51,451 nt of DNA from Flavisolibacter ginsengisoli DSM 18119. GTDB taxonomy: Bacteria; Bacteroidota; Bacteroidia; Chitinophagales; Chitinophagaceae. The stretch spans positions 1 through 51,451 of the forward strand of contig NZ_FQUU01000025.1 of the NCBI RefSeq assembly GCF_900129295.1, read 5' to 3'. A program made the translations under genes and the position numbers. Below the pieces are notes generated by a model. The model saw only the letters and a list, made by a program, of their open reading frames with translations, searched no databases and was not told where the DNA came from. Shown one piece after another: positions 15,310 to 23,478 of the stretch; within the stretch, counting starts at the first letter, position 1, and the number at the start of each line of letters is the position of its first letter.

Positions 15310-15522
15310 ATGGAAGCAAAGAATGACAAGCAAAATGCCCGTGGGGCAGATACGAAGATCTATCTGACACCGGACAGCACCCTTCAAACTCCGTCGGAAT
15401 CCCGCGAGGATGAAGGACATGATGTAAGAAGGGATGATTCCATTTCTGTATCACGCGATGACCTTCATGACCCGAATACAGAAAGGCAAACCAGTGATGA
15501 GGGAAAAGACAGCGAGGATTGA
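15310..15522 (+). CDS. Small disordered acidic protein
   Basis: This 70-residue protein is rich in Asp, Glu, Ser and Arg (RRDDSISVSRDDLHD) and has no hydrophobic segment. It has a similar character to the preceding gene but no clear sequence repeat of it. It is probably the second gene of a two-gene unit driven from 15060-15074. No family is recognised. Confidence 0.62.
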   Translation: MEAKNDKQNARGADTKIYLTPDSTLQTPSESREDEGHDVRRDDSISVSRDDLHDPNTERQTSDEGKDSED

Positions 15523-15535
15523 TGAAATTTGATCC

Positions 15536-16063
15536 TCACCAATCAATAAGACCCTGTTCTTTTTCCTTTTTTATGGTGCGCAGCATTTCTGAGAAAGTAC
15601 TACCGGCACTAAGGAAGCGTATGGTATAAACTATGCGCTTTGCTTTTGTGGCATCTGTTTTTGCAGATTCGATCCACTTGCTGAAATAATTCTGATGTCC
15701 TTTAGTAAGGCTATTAAATTTTTTCAATGCAAGGGGTTCGTCGGCAAGTATCTCCAGTAATTCGGAAGATGGCTTTAATTCTTCTGTATCTAATTCCATT
15801 TTCACAGAAAGCTGATCGCCTTTTTGTTTTTTTATTCCTTTTCTCATTTCAGCATTAAGGGCCATGATGAAGGCACCTTCTCCCATGGGCAATATGGCCA
15901 CTGCCTTGATGGGGTATTTATCTAATTTCCCCTTAACCCTGAAAGACTTCTTTACACCAGGATTTAAACGATCAGCCATTTCCGGGGATATATCAATATA
16001 GGTCCATCCGGTTTTCTCACCCTGGCGGCCAAATTTTTGAATAGTAGTAATAAAAGAGACCAT
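15536..16063 (-). CDS. YdeI/OmpD-associated family protein with DUF1905
   Basis: This 175-residue protein has DUF1905 at about 1-95 (WTYIDISPEMADRL, then FRVKGKLDKYPIKAVAILPMGEGAFIMALNAEMRKGI). The YdeI-like OmdA domain follows at about 110-165 (LADEPLALKKFNSLTKGHQNYFSKWIESAKTDATKAKRI). Members are annotated as bacteriocin-protection or YdeI/OmpD-associated proteins; the biochemical role is unknown. It is a single gene, divergent from the receiver-like gene. Confidence 0.9.
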   Translation of the reverse strand: MVSFITTIQKFGRQGEKTGWTYIDISPEMADRLNPGVKKSFRVKGKLDKYPIKAVAILPMGEGAFIMALNAEMRKGIKKQKGDQLSVKMELDTEELKPSSELLEILADEPLALKKFNSLTKGHQNYFSKWIESAKTDATKAKRIVYTIRFLSAGSTFSEMLRTIKKEKEQGLIDW

Positions 16064-16171
16064 GATTATGCTTAGTAATTTGGTACCATTCTCATCTGTT
16101 CGGCATGTAAAATGATGAACTAATTTAGTAATACTACTCCACCTGGATGGATACTTTTAAAATAATTAATT

Positions 16172-16540
16172 ATGGATAATAGAAGAACGATACTGATATG
16201 CGATAATGATTATGCATTTTTAAATGAAATGGAAAAAGGGCTTTCAAAAGAAGGCTTTGATGTGGATACCATTGACAATGCATCTGATCTTATTCCCAGC
16301 GCTATTCGCTTGCAGCCTCATGTTATCCTCGTAAACCCGGATCTGCCTGGGTTCAATGAATATGATGTATGTAAAAACATCATCCAGGAACAGCGCGCCC
16401 AGGTGATATTGCTGGTGGATCCACACTCTACTACAACGTCTATGGTGGGAGAATGCATGATAGAAGATGTATTGACCAGGCCAGTCAAGCTTGCAGACCT
16501 TGTATTCCTGGTGGTTAAGCATTTGTCAGTGGATCAATAG
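16172..16540 (+). CDS. Degenerate response-regulator receiver domain
   Basis: This 122-residue stand-alone CheY-like domain begins with ILICDNDYAF, where D11 and N12 take the acidic pocket. The phosphoacceptor position aligns with N55 (HVILVNPDLPG), the conserved Thr/Ser is replaced in LLVDPHS, and the invariant Lys is Arg (LTRPVKL). Phosphorylation is therefore unlikely in the normal way, although D57 lies two residues further on. No output domain or adjacent kinase is present. It may act as a phosphorylation-independent protein-protein module. Confidence 0.88.
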   Translation: MDNRRTILICDNDYAFLNEMEKGLSKEGFDVDTIDNASDLIPSAIRLQPHVILVNPDLPGFNEYDVCKNIIQEQRAQVILLVDPHSTTTSMVGECMIEDVLTRPVKLADLVFLVVKHLSVDQ

Positions 16541-16573
16541 ATACATGGGTTTTTAACTTGCCTGAAACATTCA

Positions 16574-16588
16574 TGGCATCACTTTGGA
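16574..16588 (+). promoter_or_regulatory. -24/-12-like motif, TGGCAT-CACT-TTGGA
   Basis: It lies 39 nt before ATG 16613. The GGAGG at 16586-16590 would look like a Shine-Dalgarno site for GTG 16595, but it is part of this motif, and GTG 16595 would lie at or before the transcript start. Confidence 0.6.
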
Positions 16589-16612
16589 GGCAAAGTGGCA
16601 AAAGGCGCAGTG

Positions 16613-17830
16613 ATGAACAAGATGAATCTGGGAAGTAAATTCATGTTTGCAACGGGCATAGAAAACAGCTATCCAACCATACAGTTACCCGATGGCAGCA
16701 TCAAAAGAGTGGATGAAATGGAAAAGTGCTGCCATTACAAAAACTGGGAAAAGGATTTTGAATTGACCAAAGAGCAGGGAATAGAATTTCTGCGCTATGG
16801 CCCGCCCTATTATAAAACGCATACTGGCCCGGGAACTTATGATTGGGACTTCACCGATGCAACATTCAATCGCTTAAAAGAACTGGATATTACGCCTATT
16901 GTAGATCTATTACATTTTGGTGTGCCTGACTGGATGGGTAATTTTCAAAATCCAGAGTTCCCTGAATTATTTGCAGAATATGCAGGTGCCTTTGCGGAAC
17001 GATTTCCAGACCTGCAATTATATACTCCTATCAACGAGATATTTATTACTGCATTGTTCTCTGCACAATATGGATGGTGGAACGAAAGACTAACATCAGA
17101 CCACGCATTTGTGACAGCTTTGAAGCATTTGTGTAAAGCCAATGTTATGGCCATGCATGCCATATTAAAAGTAAGACCAGATGCCATCTTCATTCAAAGT
17201 GAATCATCAGAGTATTTTCATCCAATGAGGCCGGAAGTGCAGAAACAGGCCAACTTCCTGAACCGTAAAAGATTTCTTGCGTTGGACTTAACCTATGGTT
17301 ATCCTATTTCTGTGCAGATGTATGAGTACATGTTGCAGAACGGTATGACATCAGGGGAATATTACTGGTTTGAACAAAACCAGGTAAAGGCAAGGTGTAT
17401 CATGGGCAATGATTACTATGCTACCAATGAGCACCTGGTGTTGCCCAATGGAACAACGGAGGGTTCAGGAGATGTCTTTGGTTATTATGTGATCACGCAT
17501 CAATATTATAACAGGTACCGGTTACCGATCATGCATACGGAAACCAATATGAAAATGCCCGATTCTGTGAATTGGCTGTACCGGCAATGGGCCAACCTGC
17601 ACCGGTTAAAACAAGACGGAGTTCCTATAGTGGGTTTTACATGGTATAGCCTCACACACCAGGTAGACTGGGATACTGCCCTCAGGGAGGATAATGGCCG
17701 CATACACGAAGTGGGATTGTATGACCTGGAACGCAATATTACGCCTGTAGGAAAAGCTTACAAAAGACTTATAGAACAATGGAAGGATGTACTGGCGGCA
17801 GAAACATTCGGTATGGTTTACACCCATTAA
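16613..17830 (+). CDS. Glycoside hydrolase family 1-like protein
   Basis: This protein of about 405 residues has a GH1-type TIM barrel: LRYGPPYYKTHTGPGTYDW near the front, then the acid/base motif TPINEIF with E142. The nucleophile region is IMHTETN with E310, and GFTWYSLTHQVDWD and GLYDLERN come near the end. Both catalytic glutamates of a retaining beta-glycosidase are thus present. The substrate cannot be told. There is no signal peptide, so it is cytoplasmic. ATG 16613 was chosen over GTG 16595 because the shared promoter motif leaves no room for the GTG. Confidence 0.88.
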   Translation: MNKMNLGSKFMFATGIENSYPTIQLPDGSIKRVDEMEKCCHYKNWEKDFELTKEQGIEFLRYGPPYYKTHTGPGTYDWDFTDATFNRLKELDITPIVDLLHFGVPDWMGNFQNPEFPELFAEYAGAFAERFPDLQLYTPINEIFITALFSAQYGWWNERLTSDHAFVTALKHLCKANVMAMHAILKVRPDAIFIQSESSEYFHPMRPEVQKQANFLNRKRFLALDLTYGYPISVQMYEYMLQNGMTSGEYYWFEQNQVKARCIMGNDYYATNEHLVLPNGTTEGSGDVFGYYVITHQYYNRYRLPIMHTETNMKMPDSVNWLYRQWANLHRLKQDGVPIVGFTWYSLTHQVDWDTALREDNGRIHEVGLYDLERNITPVGKAYKRLIEQWKDVLAAETFGMVYTH

Positions 17831-17847
17831 ATGGTGGAAAAGATTTC

Positions 17848-18504
17848 CTATTGTTCTGCAGCTGTAAATACTTGCGTCAAAGCATAAACACTGATTCTTT
17901 TGTCATTCTTAAAAGACACATTGATCATTGCTTTGGCAACAATGCTTGCCGGTACAGGTTTTTGCTTTAAGGCAATTCCCATTTTGTTGAGCAGCCGGAT
18001 AACATAGAGACCTATCTTTTCCCCTGGACGGTTTTCTTTCCTGTTTCCTTGTAGCATGCCGGGTTGCATGATATGAATGGCCTGGAACGGCAATAATTGA
18101 ATATCTCTTTCCAATTCGCCCTTCATACGGGTATAAAATATCCGGGATGATACTGAAGCCATAGCCGATGATACGAGTACATAAACTGGCACCTGGTTTT
18201 GGGCGGCGGCCTGCGCGAAATTATATTGATAGTCATGGTCTATTATATATTGGGCTTCTTTAGAGCCTGCTTTTTTCAACGTGGTACCTAAGGCAGAGAA
18301 TAAAACATCACCTTTCACCAGGTGGCTCCAGCTTTGGGGTTCATCAAAGTTGATGATGAACTCCTGCAGCTTTGAATGCGAAATACCCATTGACCTGCGC
18401 ACAAATACCAGCACTGCACCAAACCTGTCATCTGCCAATAGCTGGTGCACCAGTTCATTGCCTACAAGGCCTGTGGCGCCAATAACAAGGGCTGTTTTTT
18501 TCAT
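17848..18504 (-). CDS. NAD(P)-binding Rossmann protein, atypical SDR / HTATIP2-like
   Basis: The protein has 218 residues. An N-terminal Rossmann motif GATGLVGNEL (9-18) binds NAD(P), VLVFVRR follows strand 2, and VLVSSAMASVSSRIFYTRMKGELE supplies the Ser and YxxxK-like positions (YTRMK). Closest in style to the NAD(P)H-binding HTATIP2/TIP30-type reductase-like group, whose substrate is unknown. It converges on the GH1-like gene, with 17 bp between the stop codons. Confidence 0.87.
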   Translation of the reverse strand: MKKTALVIGATGLVGNELVHQLLADDRFGAVLVFVRRSMGISHSKLQEFIINFDEPQSWSHLVKGDVLFSALGTTLKKAGSKEAQYIIDHDYQYNFAQAAAQNQVPVYVLVSSAMASVSSRIFYTRMKGELERDIQLLPFQAIHIMQPGMLQGNRKENRPGEKIGLYVIRLLNKMGIALKQKPVPASIVAKAMINVSFKNDKRISVYALTQVFTAAEQ

Positions 18505-18596
18505 GTAATAAAGTTATTGAACAATCATGTCAGCATCCAGGTAATTAATTATCATACCTGACATGGGGTATGTTAATAGGAGTAGTAACTTGAGGA

Positions 18597-19115
18597 ATGA
18601 GACAGATAGAGGTTATACAGGGAGACATTACCAGGATGAGTGTGGATGCTATTGTGAATGCAGCGAATAGCTCCTTAATGGGTGGCGGTGGAGTTGACGG
18701 CGCCATTCATCGTGCAGCAGGTCCGAAGCTATTAGAAGCATGCAGGCAAATAGTGGCCAGGCAAGGTGGCTGCAAAACAGGTGATGCTGTAATTACTACT
18801 GCAGGAAACCTTTCTTGTAAGTATGTCATTCATACAGTGGGACCAGTATGGAGGGATGGGAACAATGGTGAAAGAGAGAAATTGGCAGCCTGCTATAATA
18901 ATTCACTTGACCTGGCCGTAGCAAATGGTATCAGGACGATAGCCTTTCCCAATATCAGCACCGGCATATATGGATTTCCAAAAGAAGAAGCTGCAATGAT
19001 AGCTATTGCCAGTGTGCACTCTTATGTAAAAAAAGAGACCACTATAGAAAAAGTGATCTTTGTTTGCTTTGATGCAGAAAATCTAAGGCTATATTCTTCT
19101 GCAATCAAAGGCTGA
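18597..19115 (+). CDS. ymdB: Macrodomain O-acetyl-ADP-ribose deacetylase
   Basis: This 172-residue protein is a MacroD-type macrodomain close in pattern to E. coli YmdB. It shows [20 protein letters not shown], the ADP-ribose loop [44 protein letters not shown] and the second loop [15 protein letters not shown]. Enzymes of this type hydrolyse O-acetyl-ADP-ribose or remove ADP-ribose from acidic residues, and YmdB also modulates RNase III. It is a single gene. Its stop lies 12 bp from the end of the convergent next gene. Confidence 0.95.
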   Translation: MRQIEVIQGDITRMSVDAIVNAANSSLMGGGGVDGAIHRAAGPKLLEACRQIVARQGGCKTGDAVITTAGNLSCKYVIHTVGPVWRDGNNGEREKLAACYNNSLDLAVANGIRTIAFPNISTGIYGFPKEEAAMIAIASVHSYVKKETTIEKVIFVCFDAENLRLYSSAIKG

Positions 19116-19127
19116 AACCATAAGATT

Positions 19128-19577
19128 TTATGAAAGTCTTTTCTTTAAAGAAGGATTGAGGGATGGAAATAAAATGGCTGCCCATTTTACCAGGAATGAT
19201 GGCTGATCCTGCACTTTTTGACCTGCAGGCTTATAATAAGCCAGGTCACCCTTCAGGGCAGCATGTATAGCCGATTCAAAATCATGCAAAGCAAAGCCCA
19301 TGTCTGCATCTTCATAAAATGCATGTCCATTTGTATGGGAAGCATGAAGACTGATACGTGTATACTGATCATTTAAAGGAAGTATCCTTACGTCAATAAT
19401 GTATTGCAGTTTTTTATCTGCTTTATCATAAGTAAACCTGTAGGATTCAATGACAGGATTTTCAGATACCAGGACTATATGTGATACATAGGCTGGTATT
19501 GAAGAGAGCGTCTCCCTGGTTTGCTTTTCAGTAGCATCTACAAAAGATTCCCTGGAAAGAAAAGTTTGTCGTGGCAT
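19128..19577 (-). CDS. Soluble protein of unknown function
   Basis: This 149-residue protein has no signal peptide or membrane segment. The middle (40-85) alternates beta strands (SYRFTYDKADKKLQYIIDVRILPLNDQYTRISLH), a pattern compatible with an SRPBCC/START-like half-barrel. A helical segment with an aromatic cluster follows (FLVKWAAILF). No family was recognised. It is convergent with the macrodomain gene and has no promoter motif of the nine-copy set. Confidence 0.72.
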   Translation of the reverse strand: MPRQTFLSRESFVDATEKQTRETLSSIPAYVSHIVLVSENPVIESYRFTYDKADKKLQYIIDVRILPLNDQYTRISLHASHTNGHAFYEDADMGFALHDFESAIHAALKGDLAYYKPAGQKVQDQPSFLVKWAAILFPSLNPSLKKRLS

Positions 19578-19798
19578 GGGTTTTCATTTTAAGGATACGG
19601 CGTTACGGATGCAAAATAGGCAAAGCATAAGGTATTGTCAATGGGTAAATACCTTTACTTATGGCAAGTAATTTCCCTATATGCCTGGTAGTAAGAAAAG
19701 AAAAAACATATGTCTGCGGCTGCCAGGTTCGCTGTTTAACACAAATAAGAACCACAGGTATCAAAGCTTATTAATAAAGGTTTTGATAGCATTTAAGA

Positions 19799-19813
19799 TG
19801 GCACGCCTTTGGA
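19799..19813 (+). promoter_or_regulatory. -24/-12-like motif, TGGCAC-GCCT-TTGGA
   Basis: It lies 43 nt before the thioredoxin ATG and nearly repeats the copy at 16574-16588. Confidence 0.6.
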
Positions 19814-19841
19814 GAGCCTATATAAGTACAAAGAATGAATT

Positions 19842-20231
19842 ATGCCTACACAACAAATGAATGCCAGTGAGTTCAAAAGCAAGGTTTTTGATTACGATAA
19901 AGGTGAAGAATGGGAATATGCAGGAACGCTGCCTGCCATAGTTGACTTTTATGCTGACTGGTGTGGTCCATGTAAAGCCATTGCCCCTGCCCTTGAAGAA
20001 CTGTCAAAAGAATATGAAGGCAGGCTGGTGATTTATAAAATTGATACAGATAAAGAAACAGAGCTATCGGGTCTTTTCGGCATTCAAAGTATACCAACCT
20101 TATTATTTATTCCCACCTCTGGCGCCCCAATGTTGCAAAAAGGCGCTTTACCAAAGAATGTTTTGCAACAGGTGATAGAAGAAAAATTATTACCCGGTGT
20201 CACTGCGGATAATAAGGATCAACAGGAATAA
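19842..20231 (+). CDS. trxA: Thioredoxin
   Basis: This 129-residue cytoplasmic disulfide reductase has the classical WCGPC site with C41 and C44. It is preceded by AIVDFYAD and followed by the cis-proline segment GIQSIPTLLFIP. It is about 20 residues longer than E. coli Trx1, with a hydrophilic tail. The upstream promoter-like motif ties it to the neighbouring stress genes rather than to housekeeping expression; this is inferred. It is convergent with the serine hydrolase, 4 bp between stops. Confidence 0.95.
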   Translation: MPTQQMNASEFKSKVFDYDKGEEWEYAGTLPAIVDFYADWCGPCKAIAPALEELSKEYEGRLVIYKIDTDKETELSGLFGIQSIPTLLFIPTSGAPMLQKGALPKNVLQQVIEEKLLPGVTADNKDQQE

Positions 20232-20235
20232 AGAA

Positions 20236-21555
20236 TCATTTCCTGGTGATCAGCTCTTTTAGCCTGTCAGACACAAAATGTCCAAAAGGAGGATTGCTGT
20301 TTGAAAGGATAATGACAACGCTCTGGCTTTGGGGATAAATGTTCAGCTCTGTACATTCATTGATAAAACCCCCACTGTGCCCAACAACATGTTCTTTGCC
20401 TAATTTGTAATGTTCAGTCCCCCACCCGTATTGATCATTCAAGGGAGAGGTGTAGTTTAATAACTTAGACGTGGTATTATGGTTTAGGAGTTTATCGTTC
20501 AACAAGGCCCTGGCAAAGCTATACAGGTCATTAACAGTAGAAGTTCCTCCTCCTCCACCGCCGCCTGGCACGGAATGAGTCATCCCTGCTTTTGAAAAGA
20601 TATTTTCCCTGATATAATTTTCATAGGAATCTCCTGTTATCTTTTCTATGATGATACCTAGCAAGACGAACCCGGTATTACTATATTGCCAGCTTTTGCC
20701 GGGAGAAAAAGCAAGCTTTTCTTCTTCTATGACCGGCAACAAGCCCATTTGGTCTTTAACACTGTCCTTTATCCTGTTGTAGGTGGGGCTCTCAAAAAAA
20801 TCTCCCATGCCTGAAGTATGCGTTAATAATTGCTCTATAGTAATTGCTGCTACAGCCTTATTATTTAATTCTGGCAGGAACTTGCCAACAGCATCTGAAA
20901 TATTTAATTTCCCTTTTTCCTGGAGCTGCAGGATGCTGATGCTTGTAAATATTTTACCCATTGAGGCAAGGCCAAATGCCTGGTTGATATCATTAGGCGC
21001 TCCTTTATCATTGTTACCATAAGACCTGGAGAATAGTACTTTGTCCTTGTGACTAATAAATACATTACCTGAAAACTGGTTACCTAATTTCTGATTTATA
21101 TAGCTGTCCACCTGTTCACCAAGCTGTGAGAATTCCTGTTTACCAGTATGTACAAAATCATTGGGGAAACGGTCAGGCTTCACCAGTCTTTGTTGAAAGC
21201 GTTGGTTTGAGTCTGTAAGGATTGAAAACTTCCACCAGGAATCAAATTGTGCGTCTTTGGCCCATACATCTGCCTGGGTGGGAGATAAAAAATTGACCTT
21301 CTTTACCGTAACCTTTCCAATGATTGAATAGGTGAATTTATATCTATCCAGGAGGTGGTTTAATTCAGCACTGTCTTTGACAACCGGGTATAATAACTGG
21401 TAGTATTGAATACTGTCTCCTGAATTATATATTTTGAAGAACTGGTCAACTGTTTGTCCAAGTTTTTGCTGCTCATTGATGGATTGGCCCCGGGAATAGG
21501 AGCATATGCAAATTGAAACAAGGACGGCACATAATAGTTTTACTGACTGTAACAT
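20236..21555 (-). CDS. Secreted serine hydrolase, beta-lactamase class C fold
   Basis: The 439-residue protein has a signal peptide at 1-23 (ending SYSRG). An NTF2/DUF3887-like accessory domain covers about 30-125 (VDQFFKIYNSGDSIQYYQLL). The class C beta-lactamase/DD-peptidase domain is at 145-435. Catalytic motifs are S198-M-G-K201, Y291-S-N293 and H393-S-G-G396 (the KTG equivalent). Such enzymes cleave esters, D-amino peptides or beta-lactams; the true substrate is unknown. A run of seven glycines (331-337) precedes the STVNDLYSFA helix, where relatives usually have two or three. Confidence 0.92.
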   Translation of the reverse strand: MLQSVKLLCAVLVSICICSYSRGQSINEQQKLGQTVDQFFKIYNSGDSIQYYQLLYPVVKDSAELNHLLDRYKFTYSIIGKVTVKKVNFLSPTQADVWAKDAQFDSWWKFSILTDSNQRFQQRLVKPDRFPNDFVHTGKQEFSQLGEQVDSYINQKLGNQFSGNVFISHKDKVLFSRSYGNNDKGAPNDINQAFGLASMGKIFTSISILQLQEKGKLNISDAVGKFLPELNNKAVAAITIEQLLTHTSGMGDFFESPTYNRIKDSVKDQMGLLPVIEEEKLAFSPGKSWQYSNTGFVLLGIIIEKITGDSYENYIRENIFSKAGMTHSVPGGGGGGGTSTVNDLYSFARALLNDKLLNHNTTSKLLNYTSPLNDQYGWGTEHYKLGKEHVVGHSGGFINECTELNIYPQSQSVVIILSNSNPPFGHFVSDRLKELITRK

Positions 21556-21630
21556 AGATCATAAGACCAAAGGGGTCCATTCCAGGTTACAGCCTGAAGT
21601 AAAATTATTTAATTACTATTTAAATAGCCT

Positions 21631-21810
21631 TTATCGCCTGTCCTGGCCTTTCTTCCTGCCTTCCATTGTTTCCTTATTACTGCTGGTATCTTTGTCCTGG
21701 CTAATGCTCCCTTTATCGGGTGAGCCATCCTTATTGACTTTTACAAAGGCTTTATCTGTATTTTTCAAAGGAGCGTCCTGCTCTTCAAAGCGTTGTTGAT
21801 CTTTATTCAT
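21631..21810 (-). CDS. Small hydrophilic protein, 59 residues
   Basis: The reading frame from ATG 21810 to TAA at 21631-21633 encodes a Lys/Asp/Glu/Ser-rich protein (MNKDQQRFEEQDAPLKNTDK...MEGRKKGQDRR) with no hydrophobic segment. It starts 20 bp after the similar gene 21831-22040 on the same strand, so they probably form one transcript. The opposite strand carries a longer frame here, but its composition is not protein-like. It is similar in character to the other disordered proteins of this region. Confidence 0.65.
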   Translation of the reverse strand: MNKDQQRFEEQDAPLKNTDKAFVKVNKDGSPDKGSISQDKDTSSNKETMEGRKKGQDRR

Positions 21811-21830
21811 AAAGATTTGTTTTTATTAGC

Positions 21831-22040
21831 TTACGTAGTTTGCCCTTCCTGGTTTGTATTTTGATCATCCTGGTCAAAGTTGCCGCCTGTTGTACCATTA
21901 TCCATATCCCCTTCTTCGCGGTCTAATTCACTAATATCCCGGCTGGTGTTTGCCGTTTCAGCTTCCTTTTCCTTTATAAAATTAGTTCGGCCAATTCCAC
22001 CCAGGTTTGTTTTAGGGGGGTAACTTTCCTTGTCATTCAT
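21831..22040 (-). CDS. Small disordered acidic protein
   Basis: This 69-residue protein is rich in Asp, Asn, Glu, Thr and Gly, with the N terminus MNDKESYPPKTNLGGIGRTN and a Gln/Asn/Gly tail. It has no hydrophobic core. A promoter-like motif sits 40 nt upstream (22066-22080), and the 59-codon gene follows downstream on the same strand. No family is recognised. Confidence 0.65.
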   Translation of the reverse strand: MNDKESYPPKTNLGGIGRTNFIKEKEAETANTSRDISELDREEGDMDNGTTGGNFDQDDQNTNQEGQTT

Positions 22041-22065
22041 ATTCTTGTTTTTTATTTCAACTTAA

Positions 22066-22080
22066 AAAAGAATTATGCCA
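22066..22080 (-). promoter_or_regulatory. -24/-12-like motif, TGGCAT-AATT-CTTTT
   Basis: It lies 40 nt before ATG 22040. Confidence 0.5.
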
Positions 22081-22147
22081 TTTTAATGAGTATGGATGCA
22101 TGAAAATTATGCACATACATGTTTTGCGCTGAGCTAACTATGGTTAT

Positions 22148-22684
22148 TTATTGGTGCTTAGTAGAATCACCCGGTGCCTTTTGTTGCCGTAATCTTGTGC
22201 CGTAGGGTCCTTCACCCGTATAGGGACTTTTGCCATTTACTCCTATAAAAGGACTGACCGTTCCAATGCTTCCCGGACTGCTGCCTGTACCTACAGCGCC
22301 ACTTCCGGTACTCGTGCCAGTAGAGGTTGCCCCTTGCTGATACAAGCTTATTTTGCCATTGGCAAAACCGTAGGTACCAGAAGGCACTCCTATTAAGGAT
22401 GATTTATCAATTGTAAAGGGAGATTCCTGAGCTTTTGCATTGAGCAGGTTAATTACGGGATCTGTTATTTGCAGGTTAGGTTTAGGAGCTGCATAAGCAC
22501 TGTGAGATGAAGTATGCGAAAGGGTGTACTTCTTACTTTCCCTTGATTGTTCAAGATTTAAGTGGATATTCTTTTTTTGTGCTGATGCTGGGTTATAAGA
22601 GGAAATGGTCGAGTTTTTTTGCTGAGCCATTGATCTGTCCAGGCCCAGGAGAAAAAAGGTAACACCGATGAGCAAATATTTCAT
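22148..22684 (-). CDS. Exported Ser/Gly-rich protein of unknown function
   Basis: The protein has 178 residues from ATG 22684 (MKYLLIGVTFFLLGLDRSMAQ), which gives a clean signal peptide ending at AQ; the frame continues upstream to 22741 without meaning. The mature part is low in charge and rich in Ser, Thr, Gly and Asn, with a repetitive Ser/Thr/Gly stretch (about 120-140: TSTGTSTGSGAVGTGSSPGS). A sequence with both -24 and -12 elements intact lies 39 nt upstream. Confidence 0.75.
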   Translation of the reverse strand: MKYLLIGVTFFLLGLDRSMAQQKNSTISSYNPASAQKKNIHLNLEQSRESKKYTLSHTSSHSAYAAPKPNLQITDPVINLLNAKAQESPFTIDKSSLIGVPSGTYGFANGKISLYQQGATSTGTSTGSGAVGTGSSPGSIGTVSPFIGVNGKSPYTGEGPYGTRLRQQKAPGDSTKHQ

Positions 22685-22707
22685 ACCATGGCATTTTAAT
22701 AATATGC

Positions 22708-22723
22708 AGCAAATGCATTGCCA
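22708..22723 (-). promoter_or_regulatory. Best sigma-54-like promoter in the window, TGGCAATGCATTTGCT
   Basis: GG at -24 and GC at -12 have the exact sigma-54 spacing (TGGCA-N6-TTGCT). It lies 39 nt before ATG 22684. Confidence 0.65.
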
Positions 22724-22791
22724 TATAATTACCAGGTGCACATCAATTGCGGTTGAGTTATATAGGTTTATGGCTGGGTTTACTGCATAAA

Positions 22792-22816
22792 AAGCCCCTG
22801 TGGAAACAGGGGCTTG
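22792..22816 (-). terminator. Rho-independent terminator, minus strand
   Basis: The stem aagcccctg/caggggctt is followed by TTTTTAT on the minus strand. It lies about 130 bp past the stop of 22945-23172. Confidence 0.85.
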
Positions 22817-22944
22817 CTTTCAAAACGTAATATTTACCTGTTTAGTAAATAAAGTGCAAAATGGCTTATTTTATGAAATAATGCAATAGTATTACTACCA
22901 CGGTTATGTGCAGCCTATAATAGTATTATAGCTTAGTAATATGG

Positions 22945-23172
22945 TTATAAAGAATTACCAGAAGAACCAATATTGTTGTTCTTATTTTTCGAATCTCTTT
23001 CCATGCCTTGTCCAGATGATCGCTGTTCTTGCTGGCTTTCCATATTACCCTGGCTTGCCCTTCCATAATCGACAACGGGTGCACCAGGATCATTTAAAGT
23101 TTCATTTTTATTTTCGGTGCTCCTGGTTGAATTGTTTTCTAATTCACTTCCTTTAGATTGATTTTCCGGCAT
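22945..23172 (-). CDS. Small disordered hydrophilic protein
   Basis: The protein has 75 residues from ATG 23172 (MPENQSKGSELENN), rich in Asn, Ser, Glu, Gln and Gly, with no hydrophobic part. The frame extends eight residues upstream into the preceding gene, but MPENQ looks like the natural start. It follows 23183-23395 with a 10-bp gap and is closed by a terminator at 22792-22816, making a two-gene unit. Confidence 0.68.
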   Translation of the reverse strand: MPENQSKGSELENNSTRSTENKNETLNDPGAPVVDYGRASQGNMESQQEQRSSGQGMERDSKNKNNNIGSSGNSL

Positions 23173-23182
23173 AATGTTGATT

Positions 23183-23395
23183 TTAATAAATGTCATCAGG
23201 AGTATTTCCCCTTTCGTCTCCCTGTATTCCTTCGCGCCATTGCTTTTGTCTATCTTTTAATGCTTTTTCATCGTGGTTTTCATGCTTTCTTTCATCGTCA
23301 AGGTAATTGATATGCTTTTCACGATTGGCTTCTGAAGGTGTGCTTAAAGCTGGGTCTATCCCAGGTGCAGGCCCTTGTTTCTTATCTTCTCTCAT
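23183..23395 (-). CDS. Small disordered hydrophilic protein
   Basis: The protein has 70 residues from ATG 23395 (MREDKKQGPAPGIDPALST), very rich in Lys, Asp, Glu, Arg and His (HINYLDDERKHENHDEKALKDRQKQW). The frame goes on to 23437, but the promoter-like motif at 23416-23430 lies inside that extension, so the ATG at 23395 is used. It is the first gene of a two-gene unit with 22945-23172. Confidence 0.7.
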   Translation of the reverse strand: MREDKKQGPAPGIDPALSTPSEANREKHINYLDDERKHENHDEKALKDRQKQWREGIQGDERGNTPDDIY

Positions 23396-23415
23396 ATAAC
23401 TTTTTTCAACTAACC

Positions 23416-23430
23416 ACCAATATGGTGCCA
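23416..23430 (-). promoter_or_regulatory. -24/-12-like motif, TGGCAC-CATA-TTGGT
   Basis: It lies 35 nt before ATG 23395. Confidence 0.6.
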
Positions 23431-23478
23431 CTAACAACTTGCATAGGTTGCTTAGCAGATATTTTGCCGGTATGAAGT

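Noticed and set aside
16074-16088. TGGTAC-CAAA-TTACT before the YdeI-like gene, as a tenth promoter motif
   Set aside because: It is too close to the start (25 nt) and has TGGTAC in place of TGGCAY.
16595-16612. GTG start with GGAGG for the GH1-like gene
   Set aside because: GGAGG belongs to the shared -24/-12 motif, and the GTG would lie at or before the expected transcript start.
21506-21799. 97-codon plus-strand frame
   Set aside because: The opposite strand here codes a well-composed 59-residue protein next to a similar gene; the plus frame overlaps the serine hydrolase start and lacks a promoter.
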